From Chitinophaga pinensis (lineage in GTDB: Bacteria > Bacteroidota > Bacteroidia > SXHM01): 13,440 bases of DNA. The stretch is taken from the NCBI GenBank assembly GCA_945889235.1, contig CAMDBK010000050.1, positions 1-13,440 on the forward strand. Direction: 5' to 3'. The position numbers were made by a program, and so were the translations under genes. The notes under the pieces are model-generated. The model had not been told where the DNA came from. It worked only from the letters and a program-made list of their open reading frames with translations, and made no database searches. This document shows, piece after piece, positions 1 to 6,803 of this stretch (positions within the stretch are counted from its first letter, which is position 1; each line of letters starts with the position of its first letter).

Positions 1-953
1 ATAAGGTTGTGAAACTGCATAGTTATTTCCAACGGAGTTTTCACATCAAAATTTTCCAGTTTTGCTGCTGCAGAACTTCTCACTTCCACCTTTTTTATTT
101 TTACAGAATCATTTCCGGGAGCGGTTTTCAGTTCCCATTCCTGCTTGAAAACCTGTCTTGCTTCACTCGATAAATAATTATCAACTACACGTTCAATTTC
201 GTCTATCATGGCAACTTTGCCATTACGCATGAGCAAACCTTTGTTGCATATTTTTCGCACTGAAGCCATGTTGTGACTAACAAACAACACCGTTCTTCCG
301 CCACCAGCGCTAATGTCCTGCATTTTTCCGATTGCCTTTTTCTGAAATTCGGCATCGCCAACAGCAAGCACTTCATCAACAATTAATATTTCTGGTTCAA
401 GATGTGCAGCCACTGCAAACCCAAGCCTGACAGTCATTCCCGATGAATAGCGTTTTACGGGAGTATCTACATACCGCTCCACTCCTGCAAAATCCACAAT
501 TTCATCAAACTTTGATTTTATTTCTGCTTTTGTCATTCCCAGCACCGCACCATTCAAAAAAATATTTTCACGCCCTGTTAATTCTCCGTGAAACCCAGTA
601 CCTACCTCAAGTAAACTTGCTATTCTGCCTTTATATTTTACCATGCCTTCCGTTGGAGATGTAATTTTTGAAAGTATTTTCAAAAGCGTTGATTTCCCGG
701 CTCCGTTTTTTCCGATTACGCCCCATATTTCACCGCGTTTCACTTCAAAGTTTATGTCCTTTAATGCCCATACATATTCGCTGTCACCTTTTATTTCACG
801 GTCATTTGTTTCAGCAATTAATTCAGCTTCATTTTTTTTGCCACGCACTTTGTCAAAAAAATATTTTATATCGTCACGGAATGTGCCTGAACCAACATAG
901 CCCAACTTATACAGCTTACTTACATTTTCAACTTTTATTACTGTTTCCAACAT
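1..953 (-). CDS. Polysaccharide ABC exporter, ATP-binding subunit (Wzt-like), C-terminus cut by window edge
   Basis: This is the ATPase that powers export of an undecaprenyl-linked O-antigen or similar glycan across the inner membrane with the permease encoded just upstream. From the ATG at 953 the frame stays open for 317 codons to the left edge, so the gene is partial. Visible motifs are Walker A (GKNGAGKST, residues 81-89), the signature YSSGM (169-173), Walker B with catalytic Glu (ILIVDE, 189-194) and the switch histidine in SHN (H227). About 45 residues separate the first beta strand from the core (WALKDINFEV), which I recall as common in this family. Residues beyond about 260 no longer look like the nucleotide-binding domain and probably begin a Wzt-type carbohydrate-binding domain. 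The start lies 3 bases after the permease stop, so the two are co-transcribed. The family is certain; the glycan is unknown. Confidence 0.93.
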   Translation of the reverse strand, partial: MLETVIKVENVSKLYKLGYVGSGTFRDDIKYFFDKVRGKKNEAELIAETNDREIKGDSEYVWALKDINFEVKRGEIWGVIGKNGAGKSTLLKILSKITSPTEGMVKYKGRIASLLEVGTGFHGELTGRENIFLNGAVLGMTKAEIKSKFDEIVDFAGVERYVDTPVKRYSSGMTVRLGFAVAAHLEPEILIVDEVLAVGDAEFQKKAIGKMQDISAGGGRTVLFVSHNMASVRKICNKGLLMRNGKVAMIDEIERVVDNYLSSEARQVFKQEWELKTAPGNDSVKIKKVEVRSSAAAKLENFDVKTPLEITMQFHNL

Positions 954-956
954 TTT

Positions 957-1811
957 TTAAACGGTATCCATGAAATTTTTCTCAACTCTGTTAAACACTA
1001 TTAGCCCTATGAAAAATATAATAAGTGCAAAAGCAGTTGAATATGCAAGTTGAAAAAAATCATACGAGCCCTGACCGAAAAAAGCGTAGCGAAATGATTC
1101 CATAATTGCTGCCATGGGATTGAACTGAATGTAAAATTTTAGTTTTTCAGGTAAACTTGAAACAGGAAAAATAACGGCTGAGATATACATCAACAGCGTT
1201 ACTCCAAAACCCATCAGGTTTGTAAAATCACGATATTTTGTAGTTAGAGATGAAACAATAATTCCCATTCCAAGACCCAGAAAAGTCATCAGCAGCAATA
1301 GATATGGAACTAATAACAGGTGTAAGTTGGGATGTACTGAAGTGTCACCTAATACATAATAGTAATAGAGATAAATTACAATAAATAAAGCCAATTGAAT
1401 AATCAATCTGAAAAAATTTGAAAGAGTTGTAGATATTGGTGCGGCAAGCCGGGGAAAATAAACTTTTCCGAAAATACCGGCATTGTTGACAAAAATATTT
1501 GCGTTACCATTCAATGAACTTGAAAAATAAGACCAGCAGATATTGCTTGCTAAGAAAAAAAGAAAAGCATCAATTCCTTCTGTACTCATTTTGGCAATAT
1601 TCCCGAAAACAATTGTAAAAAGGAGACTTGTTATGATAGGCTGAATCACAAACCAGAGCGGGCCAAGAATAGTTTGTTTATAGGAAGATATAATATCGCG
1701 CCTTGCAAAAATCACAATCAGGTCGCGGTATTTCCAAAGTTCGCCAAGCTTCAAATCAAGCAGAGAAGTCCTGGGGCTTATGACTTCTGTCCATTCATTA
1801 GTATCGGGCAT
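957..1811 (-). CDS. Polysaccharide ABC exporter, ABC-2 permease subunit (Wzm-like)
   Basis: This is a 284-residue inner-membrane permease of the ABC-2 family, the usual size for Wzm/TagG-type exporters of O-antigen or teichoic-acid-like polymers. A cytoplasmic N-terminus contains the amphipathic stretch with RRDIISSYKQTILGPLW around residues 37-53, typical of the family. Six hydrophobic segments follow at roughly 48-72, 79-100, 131-153, 163-190, 199-217 and 257-280. The aromatic-rich third segment (IYLYYYYV) and the end of the fifth (SAVIFPV) also fit. The gene heads the two-gene minus-strand operon with the ATPase 3 bases downstream, and it diverges from the glycosyltransferases. A TATTTTTG box on the minus strand lies about 20 bases upstream of the ATG. 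No clear Shine-Dalgarno sequence is visible. Confidence 0.94.
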   Translation of the reverse strand: MPDTNEWTEVISPRTSLLDLKLGELWKYRDLIVIFARRDIISSYKQTILGPLWFVIQPIITSLLFTIVFGNIAKMSTEGIDAFLFFLASNICWSYFSSSLNGNANIFVNNAGIFGKVYFPRLAAPISTTLSNFFRLIIQLALFIVIYLYYYYVLGDTSVHPNLHLLLVPYLLLLMTFLGLGMGIIVSSLTTKYRDFTNLMGFGVTLLMYISAVIFPVSSLPEKLKFYIQFNPMAAIMESFRYAFFGQGSYDFFQLAYSTAFALIIFFIGLIVFNRVEKNFMDTV

Positions 1812-1831
1812 AGCGGCTTTTTAGAAAGGTT

Positions 1832-1839
1832 CAAAAATA
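1832..1839 (-). promoter_or_regulatory. Candidate Bacteroidota -7 box for the ABC exporter operon
   Basis: On the minus strand these bases read TATTTTTG, a full match to the TAnnTTTG element used by the primary sigma factor of Bacteroidota. Initiation about 7 bases downstream would leave a 5' leader of some 14-18 bases before the permease ATG. No good TTTG (-33) element lies at the usual distance, and an AT-rich spacer yields such octamers by chance, so confidence is modest. Confidence 0.35.
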
Positions 1840-1878
1840 ATAACATAATTTAACGCGCTGAAAATATTTATTTAATCG

Positions 1879-2874
1879 GTGTCTAATCTCCCTCGAATAA
1901 CCATTATTACCCCTTCATTCAATCAAGGAAGGTATATTGAACAAACCATTTTGTCGGTACTTGAACAAGATTACCCTAATCTTGAATACATCATTATTGA
2001 CGGGGGAAGCAGCGATGCAACTGTTGAAGTAATTAAGAAATATGAAAAGCAACTCTCGTTTTGGGTTAGTGAAAAAGATAAAGGTCAAAGCGATGCGATA
2101 AATAAAGGTTTGCAACGTGCCACAGGCGATGTTTTCAACTGGCTGAACTCAGATGATTTGCTTGAAAAGGGTGCACTGAATGAAGTTGGGAAAGCTTTTT
2201 CTGAAAACGATATTCTTTCTTTCAACGGTGTTTGCAGAACTTTTAATGATGGAAATTTTGCAGAAACAATAGACACAACCTACACAAGTTTTTTCCAGAG
2301 TGCAGAAAAGACAATTGCAAAGCCCGGAATGGGACAACCCTCGCAATTCTACAGTCTGCAAGCCATTCGTGAGATTGGAAATTGTGTAAACACATCATTG
2401 AGTCATTCAATGGATATGGAATTATGGTATCGCTTCCTGTTCAGATTTGGAACAGATAAAGTGAGGTTTACAAACAATACACTTTCCTCATTTCGTTTAC
2501 ACGAAGAATCGAAATCCGTTAGCCTTCATCATCTTTTCAGAAAAGACGATTATGCATTGTATCTCTCAAATTTCAACCAATTTAAGGCTCCTGATTTTTT
2601 GAAAAATTTTGTTTTGAAACATGAGATAAACAAGAATTACAAAAATACTTGGCATGAAGGAGTTATAAATCCTGAATTGCTCTTTGCCTATTTCGCTGTG
2701 CGTTTTGCAACTGAATATTATACACTTGCTGACTATGAAAACTGTCGGAAGTGTTTGTTGTATGCACGAAAAAACGGCTACCCGGTTGATGGAAATTACG
2801 TTTCATTGCTGGCAAAAGTGTTATTGATTCCTACTCCTGTAATTAATTTTGCACGAAAAATAAAAAACAGGTAG
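1879..2874 (+). CDS. GT2 family glycosyltransferase
   Basis: This cytoplasmic, inverting GT-A-fold glycosyltransferase of 331 residues probably adds one sugar to a surface glycan on a lipid carrier. The N-terminal nucleotide-sugar fold is clear: the first strand ITIITPSFNQG (7-17), the SVLEQDYPNLEYIIIDGGSSD stretch (26-46), the SEKDKGQSDAINKG motif (64-77) and the metal-binding NSDD (90-93). The C-terminal third has no motif I can assign. The start must be GTG at 1879, because an in-frame TAA lies at 1873-1875 with only one non-start codon between. The next glycosyltransferase begins 3 bases after the stop, so they form an operon. Donor and acceptor sugars cannot be read from the sequence. 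Confidence 0.92.
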   Translation: MSNLPRITIITPSFNQGRYIEQTILSVLEQDYPNLEYIIIDGGSSDATVEVIKKYEKQLSFWVSEKDKGQSDAINKGLQRATGDVFNWLNSDDLLEKGALNEVGKAFSENDILSFNGVCRTFNDGNFAETIDTTYTSFFQSAEKTIAKPGMGQPSQFYSLQAIREIGNCVNTSLSHSMDMELWYRFLFRFGTDKVRFTNNTLSSFRLHEESKSVSLHHLFRKDDYALYLSNFNQFKAPDFLKNFVLKHEINKNYKNTWHEGVINPELLFAYFAVRFATEYYTLADYENCRKCLLYARKNGYPVDGNYVSLLAKVLLIPTPVINFARKIKNR

Positions 2875-2877
2875 GAT

Positions 2878-3855
2878 ATGCAGCAGCCACTTGTAAGTAT
2901 TGTGATGCCTGCGTATAATGCAGAAAAATATATTGCCGAATCGGTCAGTAGTATTCTTTCGCAGACTTACAAAAACTTCGAGTTGCTGATTGCTGATGAT
3001 TGCTCAACAGACAGAACAAAAGAAATTCTTTCTTCTTTCAAAGATTCAAGAATTTCGTTTTATCACAACGATACAAATCAAGGATATTTAAAAACCTGCA
3101 ACAAACTTTTGTCACTGTGCAAAGGCGAGTTTGTTACGTTTCAGGATGCTGATGATATCTCGGTTCCCGGTAGAATTGAGAAACAAGTGAACGAATTTTT
3201 AAAAGACAAAGAACTTGGAATCTGTACCAGTAATTCTGTGATGATTGATTCAGAAGGGAAGAAAATTATGTCACGCAAATGGGCTATTGATTATGAAAAA
3301 TTCAGAACTGATGCGGATTATGAAGCGCTTTTGTGTGGCGCCACCATTATGCTGAAAAATGATTTGCTGAAAGAAATCGGTTTGTATCACGAGTATTTCA
3401 ATAGGCTGGGAGGGGAGGATTATGAATGGTTTTTTCGTGCTGTTTGCAAAGGGAAAGGAAAGCATATAAATGATGAACTTTATTTATATCGCATTCACAA
3501 CAGTGCTGTTAAAGTGAATAATACTGCGCCATGCACGATTTATATTCATGATATTATTCATGAAATCCGCAGTCGATTTATTCTGACAAATGAATATTTA
3601 CTTGATGGAGAGCATGAAACTGAATTAAAGTCATTGGAAGAAAAATTTGAAAAAGAATTTCGGGATGAGCCTTCAAAAGCCTTTAGAATAAAGGCAAACG
3701 GAGCAATTGCTTTAAAACAGTATGGTAATTTCTTAAAGTTGAGTTGGGCTGCATTTAAAGCAGATCCGTTGAATTCAAAAAACTATACTGCTACTCTTAC
3801 AAGTATCTACAACCGGTTTAAAGGAATAATTTACAACTTGATTAAACCAGACTAA
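2878..3855 (+). CDS. GT2 family glycosyltransferase
   Basis: This second GT-A-fold glycosyltransferase (325 residues) is likely to act in the same glycan pathway as its upstream partner. Visible features are the N-terminal strand VSIVMPAYNAEKYI (6-19), SILSQTYKNFELLIADDCSTD (25-45), the metal-binding DADD (90-93) and, around residue 180, GGEDYEWFFRA, whose ED pair matches the catalytic-base region of GT2 enzymes. An AGGTAGG sequence spans the preceding stop codon and ends only two or three bases before the ATG, too close for a standard Shine-Dalgarno, so translational coupling is likely. The 3' end overlaps the end of the convergent hisF-like gene by 14 bases. Its sugar specificity is unknown. 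Confidence 0.93.
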   Translation: MQQPLVSIVMPAYNAEKYIAESVSSILSQTYKNFELLIADDCSTDRTKEILSSFKDSRISFYHNDTNQGYLKTCNKLLSLCKGEFVTFQDADDISVPGRIEKQVNEFLKDKELGICTSNSVMIDSEGKKIMSRKWAIDYEKFRTDADYEALLCGATIMLKNDLLKEIGLYHEYFNRLGGEDYEWFFRAVCKGKGKHINDELYLYRIHNSAVKVNNTAPCTIYIHDIIHEIRSRFILTNEYLLDGEHETELKSLEEKFEKEFRDEPSKAFRIKANGAIALKQYGNFLKLSWAAFKADPLNSKNYTATLTSIYNRFKGIIYNLIKPD

Positions 3856-4603
3856 CCAACTCTTTTTGAGTTGGATAATTAATCAGCACCGCCCGGTGTT
3901 TTCCCTGAAAAACAAACATGCTCCCCGCTGCCAGAGCAGAGGCTCCTGCATCTAACGCATTTTTAAAGTCGGCAACTTTACCTGCACCACCACAAACAAT
4001 CAGCGGAACGTTTACAGCCTGTGCAACTGACTTAATTAAAGCTGAATCGTAGCCTTCCATTGCGCTGTCGCGGTCAACTGAGTTGAGAAGAATTTCACCG
4101 GCACCATTTTTTGCTAAGTAAGCAGCAAATTCGGCAGGGGTATGGGTAGTGAGTTTTTTTTCGGCATGATTGTAAACATAATGTTTGCCAAACAAATTTG
4201 TCTTTACATCAATTCCGGCAACCATTGCCGAACTTCCGAATTTGTCCGCTCCTTCTTTCAATAAATTTATGTTGCTGAAATTTGAAGCATTGAGCGAAAC
4301 CTTTTCAACTCCTGCTTTCAGGATGGCTTTTATTTCTTCAATTGTTGTAATTCCGCCACCATAGCACAAAGGCATAAAGCATTCCGAAGCCAGTTCAGAA
4401 ATGTAAGAGATATTTGGTTTGCGTTTTTGTGCACTTGCGGTGATGTCAAGATAAATAAGCTCGTCAACTTCCTTTTCATTAAAAATCTTTACCGCATTAA
4501 ATGGGTCGCCTATGTAAACGGGGTCTTTGAATTTCCTTGTCTTTACAAGGCTTCCCTCGCTGTCGCTCAATAGAACAGGAATTACTCTAATGTTTTTCCG
4601 CAT
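3842..4603 (-). CDS. HisF-like synthase subunit, probable sugar-amidation type (HisF2/WbuZ-like)
   Basis: This 253-residue TIM barrel is homologous to imidazole glycerol phosphate synthase subunit HisF. Conserved family landmarks are DELIYLDITAS (47-57), GGGI (82-85), EKVSLN (100-105), the second catalytic Asp in AGIDVK (D132), GAGEILLNSVDRD and CGGAGK. In true HisF the first strand carries the catalytic aspartate of CLDVKDG (D11 in Thermotoga maritima). Here that stretch reads PVLLSDSEG, with Leu at the aligned position and one extra residue. KFKDP...GDPFNAVKIFNEKEVDEL matches, from memory, the HisF2/WbuZ subgroup found in O-antigen loci. That subgroup works with a HisH-like glutaminase to supply ammonia to a WbpG-type sugar amidotransferase, which is not present in this window. 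The glutaminase gene is upstream on the same strand, 75 bases away. True HisF remains a less likely alternative. Confidence 0.85.
   Translation of the reverse strand: MRKNIRVIPVLLSDSEGSLVKTRKFKDPVYIGDPFNAVKIFNEKEVDELIYLDITASAQKRKPNISYISELASECFMPLCYGGGITTIEEIKAILKAGVEKVSLNASNFSNINLLKEGADKFGSSAMVAGIDVKTNLFGKHYVYNHAEKKLTTHTPAEFAAYLAKNGAGEILLNSVDRDSAMEGYDSALIKSVAQAVNVPLIVCGGAGKVADFKNALDAGASALAAGSMFVFQGKHRAVLINYPTQKELVSLV
3856..3874. other. Stem-loop at the convergent gene ends, possible terminator
   Basis: Immediately after the stop of the second glycosyltransferase there is a perfect 7-base stem (CCAACTC / GAGTTGG) with a five-T loop. On the opposite strand it encodes the C-terminal residues of the HisF-like protein. 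No U-tract follows on either strand, only AT-rich sequence on the plus strand, so termination is unproven. The location, between two converging transcripts, is where a terminator would be expected. Confidence 0.3.
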
Positions 4604-4611
4604 TGTTTTTA

Positions 4612-4669
4612 GCCACTAATTTCACTAATTTTCACTAATCAATTCGTGTTAATTCGTGAAATTCGTGGC
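4612..4669. repeat. 58-base inverted repeat built from iterated 9-10-base units
   Basis: The spacer between the hisH-like and hisF-like genes is almost filled by two abutting 29-base arms that are inverted copies matching at 23 of 29 positions. The left arm (4612-4640) has three CACTAAT-type units. The right arm (4641-4669), read in reverse complement, has three CACGAAT-type units. The T/G difference recurs in every unit, giving mismatches at arm positions 6, 15 and 25, about one helical turn apart. I recall similar sequences scattered between genes in Bacteroidota genomes, but cannot check that here. It would be transcribed between the two genes and could fold as a long imperfect hairpin. 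Confidence 0.75.
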
Positions 4670-4678
4670 AGTACTTGA

Positions 4679-5293
4679 TTAATTTTCTAAAAAATTCTTG
4701 TAAACCAACATTCCGTATTTGTGACTTTTCTCAGGATGAAATTGCAAGCCTGTTATATTTTCTTTTGAAAATCCGGATGCAAATTCATAACCGTAATCTG
4801 TTGTTGTGAGGGTGTCTTCCTTATTGTCTAATTGAAAATGATAAGAATGCACAAAATAAAATTTCGGGTTTTCATACATATTATTGAAAACCGGATTCTG
4901 TTTTTTTATCTTCACCTGATTCCAACCCATGTGTGGAATGCGCTCATTGATTTGTTTTTCTTCAAAACGAAATTTTATCACTTTTCCTTTAACCCAATTT
5001 AGTCCGGATAGTTTTCCTTCTTCACTTGATTCAAGCATGAGTTGAGCGCCCAAACAAATTCCCAGTATTGGAGTTTTACCCTGTAAAACTTTTTTAGTAA
5101 TAACTTCTGAAATGCCAAGTCGGTTAAGGTTTTCCATGCCATTGTCGAATGCACCAACTCCGGGAAGAATTAGTTTTTCTGCTTTCTCAATCAGTTGTAA
5201 ATCGGATGTAACGGTACAGGTATGCCCCACCTTTTTAATGATGTTGGAAACTGAGCCAAGGTTTCCCATACCATAATCTATTACTACAACCAT
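4679..5293 (-). CDS. HisH-like class I glutamine amidotransferase, probable sugar-amidation type (HisH2/WbuY-like)
   Basis: This triad-type glutaminase hydrolyses glutamine and channels ammonia to its HisF-like partner. Counting from the ATG at 5293 (204 residues), the nucleophile is C80 in GICLGAQLML and the other triad members are H186 and E188 in QFHPEKS. The oxyanion-side loop is PGVGAF (44-49), and the family motifs IDYGMGNL (5-12) and PHMGWNQ are intact. A TTG 12 bases upstream would also open the frame, but it lies within a 7-base repeat array and adds residues before the conserved MVVVIDYGMGN start, so I prefer the ATG. The protein is catalytically complete. Its role in surface-sugar amidation rather than histidine synthesis is inferred from the altered HisF partner, from the nearby glycosyltransferases and exporter, and from the absence of other his genes in view. 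Confidence 0.87.
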   Translation of the reverse strand: MVVVIDYGMGNLGSVSNIIKKVGHTCTVTSDLQLIEKAEKLILPGVGAFDNGMENLNRLGISEVITKKVLQGKTPILGICLGAQLMLESSEEGKLSGLNWVKGKVIKFRFEEKQINERIPHMGWNQVKIKKQNPVFNNMYENPKFYFVHSYHFQLDNKEDTLTTTDYGYEFASGFSKENITGLQFHPEKSHKYGMLVYKNFLEN

Positions 5294-5298
5294 AATCA

Positions 5299-5333
5299 GA
5301 AGCAAGAATTAAGAACCAAGAAACAGGAATTGA
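5299..5333. repeat. Degenerate 7-base tandem repeat (5 units) in the hisH leader
   Basis: On the plus strand five consecutive 7-base units all begin with GAA, and the first three end in AA (for example GAAGCAA, GAATTAA). They fill most of the spacer between the protease stop and the hisH-like start. On the transcribed (minus) strand they read as TTNNTTC-type units directly upstream of the start codon. No function is evident. Confidence 0.65.
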
Positions 5334-5345
5334 ACATGTGTAAAA

Positions 5346-5771
5346 TTATGCTTTAAGTTTCATCTGTTTCTTTCCGTAATCAATCACTGCTTTAAAATTG
5401 ACTAAAATTTCACCACCAAGAACTCCGTCAATAGCACCTAAGCCAATCTTTTCATAACTTTCATTTACATGTTTCAGGTCAAGCAGAATGGCTTCAAAAT
5501 TTTCAATTTTCAATTTCCCGATTTGAAGTTTATTTAAAACAGTATTATGGCTTTGCATAGTGTTGGTTCCAAGGCCGGTGCTGAGTTGTTGGTTTTTACC
5601 GAATTTCTTTTTTTTAGTAAATTTTGAAATACGGTTTATATCAAACACGGTTCGTGAAGCTCCGGTATCCACCAGCATATTAGCTTTCTTTCCGTTTATT
5701 TTTACTGTAATCAGCAAATGAGTTCCGTCACCTTCAATGGTTAAAAATTTCAGCGGAATTTGTTCTGTCAT
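5346..5771 (-). CDS. Retropepsin-like aspartic protease
   Basis: This is a small (141-residue) clan AA aspartic protease domain. The active-site motif LVDTGAS carries the catalytic D35 (residues 33-39). The second family landmark, a hydrophobic-Gly motif, appears as DGVLGGEIL near residues 115-123. There is no signal peptide or membrane segment, so the protein is probably cytoplasmic. One Asp-Thr-Gly per chain and this length imply that activity requires a homodimer, as in retroviral and single-domain bacterial members. Its substrate is unknown. The start codon is only about 18 bases downstream of the stem-loop and T-tract that end the mdh transcript, which leaves little room for an independent promoter. 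The hisH-like gene follows 52 bases downstream. A functional link to the sugar genes is not evident. Confidence 0.85.
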   Translation of the reverse strand: MTEQIPLKFLTIEGDGTHLLITVKINGKKANMLVDTGASRTVFDINRISKFTKKKKFGKNQQLSTGLGTNTMQSHNTVLNKLQIGKLKIENFEAILLDLKHVNESYEKIGLGAIDGVLGGEILVNFKAVIDYGKKQMKLKA

Positions 5772-5788
5772 TCTTTTTGTTTTAAACT

Positions 5789-5821
5789 AAAAAGCATCCC
5801 GTAAAGCGAGATGCTTTTTTT
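5789..5821 (-). terminator. Intrinsic terminator of mdh
   Basis: In the minus-strand sense this is an A-rich lead-in, a stem GCATCTCG / CGGGATGC with loop CTTTA, then a run of T. The stem closes fully as minus-strand RNA because one position forms a G-U wobble. On the plus strand the same position is a C-A mismatch. The asymmetry shows the hairpin serves the minus-strand transcript, that is, mdh upstream. Confidence 0.75.
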
Positions 5822-5822
5822 G

Positions 5823-5855
5823 AACTTTCCGAAAGTTTTAAACTTTCGGAAAGTT
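5823..5855. repeat. Perfect 33-base palindrome with self-palindromic arms
   Basis: Two 16-base arms (5823-5838 and 5840-5855) are exact inverted copies around a single T. Within each arm, 15 bases (5823-5837 and 5841-5855) are themselves a perfect palindrome of AACTTTC and GAAAGTT around one central base. The sequence can fold as one long hairpin or as two short ones side by side. It sits between the mdh stop codon and the mdh terminator, so it is part of the mdh 3' untranslated region. Confidence 0.85.
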
Positions 5856-5864
5856 GGTAAAAAA

Positions 5865-6803
5865 TCAGGCAACAACTTTCATGTTGTCGAGTACATCCAT
5901 TACTTCTTTCACCGCTTTTGCAGAGGCGTTGAGTAATTCTTTTTCTTCGGCATTCAGTTGCAATTCAATAATTTTTTCAATTCCGTTTTTGCCAAGTATT
6001 ACAGGCACTCCAAGGTAAATATCTTTTAAACCATACTCACCATTCAACCAGGCACACACAGGGTAAATTCTTTTCTGGTCGCGAACAATTGCTTCAACCA
6101 TTTGTGCAGCAGCAGCGCCAGGAGCATACCATGCAGAGGTTCCTAACAGGTTTACGATTTCACCACCACCGGTTTTTGCACGTTGAATAATTGCATCCAG
6201 TTTATCTTTTGCAACTAATTCAGTAACCGGAATTCCGGCAACAGTAGTATAGCGTGGCAGCGGAACCATGGTGTCACCATGTCCGCCCATCAATACAGCT
6301 TGAATATCTTTTGGTGAGCAACCGATTTCTGTTGCAAGGAAAGCGCGATAGCGGGCAGTATCCAATATTCCCGCCATTCCAAACACTTTTGAAGAATTAA
6401 CTTTTGCGGTAAGATAAGCGCAGTAAGTCATTACATCCAGCGGGTTTGAAACGACAATTATTTTTGCGTCAGGCGAATATTTAATTACGTTTTCGGTAAC
6501 TGACTTTACAATTCCCGCGTTGGTTGCAATTAAATCATCGCGGGTCATTCCCGGTTTGCGCGGAAGCCCTGAAGTGATGACAACTACTTCTGAACCTGCT
6601 GTTCTTGAATAATCATTGGTAACGCCAATTGTGCGCGTGTCATAAAGATTAATTGGAGCAGTTTGCCAGATATCAAGCGCTTTACCTTCTGCAAAATTTG
6701 GTTTAATATCAACCAGTACAACTTCGTTTACAATATCTTTTTGAGCTAAAACATCGGCACAGGTGGCGCCCACATTGCCTGCTCCTACTACGGTAACTTT
6801 CAT
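5865..6803 (-). CDS. mdh: Malate dehydrogenase (LDH-like type)
   Basis: This enzyme catalyses NAD-dependent interconversion of malate and oxaloacetate in the TCA cycle. It has 312 residues, the normal length for the LDH-like MDH group. The Rossmann motif is GAGNVG (7-12), with D32 at the end of the second strand selecting NAD over NADP. Substrate-binding arginines are R82 and R88 in PRKPGMTRDDL and R151. The catalytic pair is D148 (ILDTAR) and H175 (GGHGDTMVPLPRY). The Arg-Lys substrate loop marks malate rather than lactate specificity. Transcription ends at the palindrome and terminator just downstream. Upstream it diverges from pyruvate carboxylase, whose product oxaloacetate is the MDH substrate. 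No convincing minus-strand promoter box was found in the shared spacer. Confidence 0.96.
   Translation of the reverse strand: MKVTVVGAGNVGATCADVLAQKDIVNEVVLVDIKPNFAEGKALDIWQTAPINLYDTRTIGVTNDYSRTAGSEVVVITSGLPRKPGMTRDDLIATNAGIVKSVTENVIKYSPDAKIIVVSNPLDVMTYCAYLTAKVNSSKVFGMAGILDTARYRAFLATEIGCSPKDIQAVLMGGHGDTMVPLPRYTTVAGIPVTELVAKDKLDAIIQRAKTGGGEIVNLLGTSAWYAPGAAAAQMVEAIVRDQKRIYPVCAWLNGEYGLKDIYLGVPVILGKNGIEKIIELQLNAEEKELLNASAKAVKEVMDVLDNMKVVA

Noticed and set aside
443..973. Three plus-strand reading frames of 73-101 codons opposite the ABC ATPase gene
   Set aside because: They are antisense to a gene with intact Walker A, signature, Walker B and switch motifs, and their translations resemble no family.
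3886..3901. GC-rich short hairpin followed by TTTT on the plus strand as a terminator for the glycosyltransferase operon
   Set aside because: The stem is only four pairs and it lies within the hisF-like coding sequence, so it is too weak to call.
3842..5293. Histidine biosynthesis operon
   Set aside because: No other his gene is present, the HisF-like protein lacks the first catalytic aspartate, and the neighbours are polysaccharide genes.
5294..5305. TTG start giving the hisH-like protein four extra residues
   Set aside because: The TTG is part of the 7-base repeat array, and the conserved family sequence begins at the ATG at 5293.
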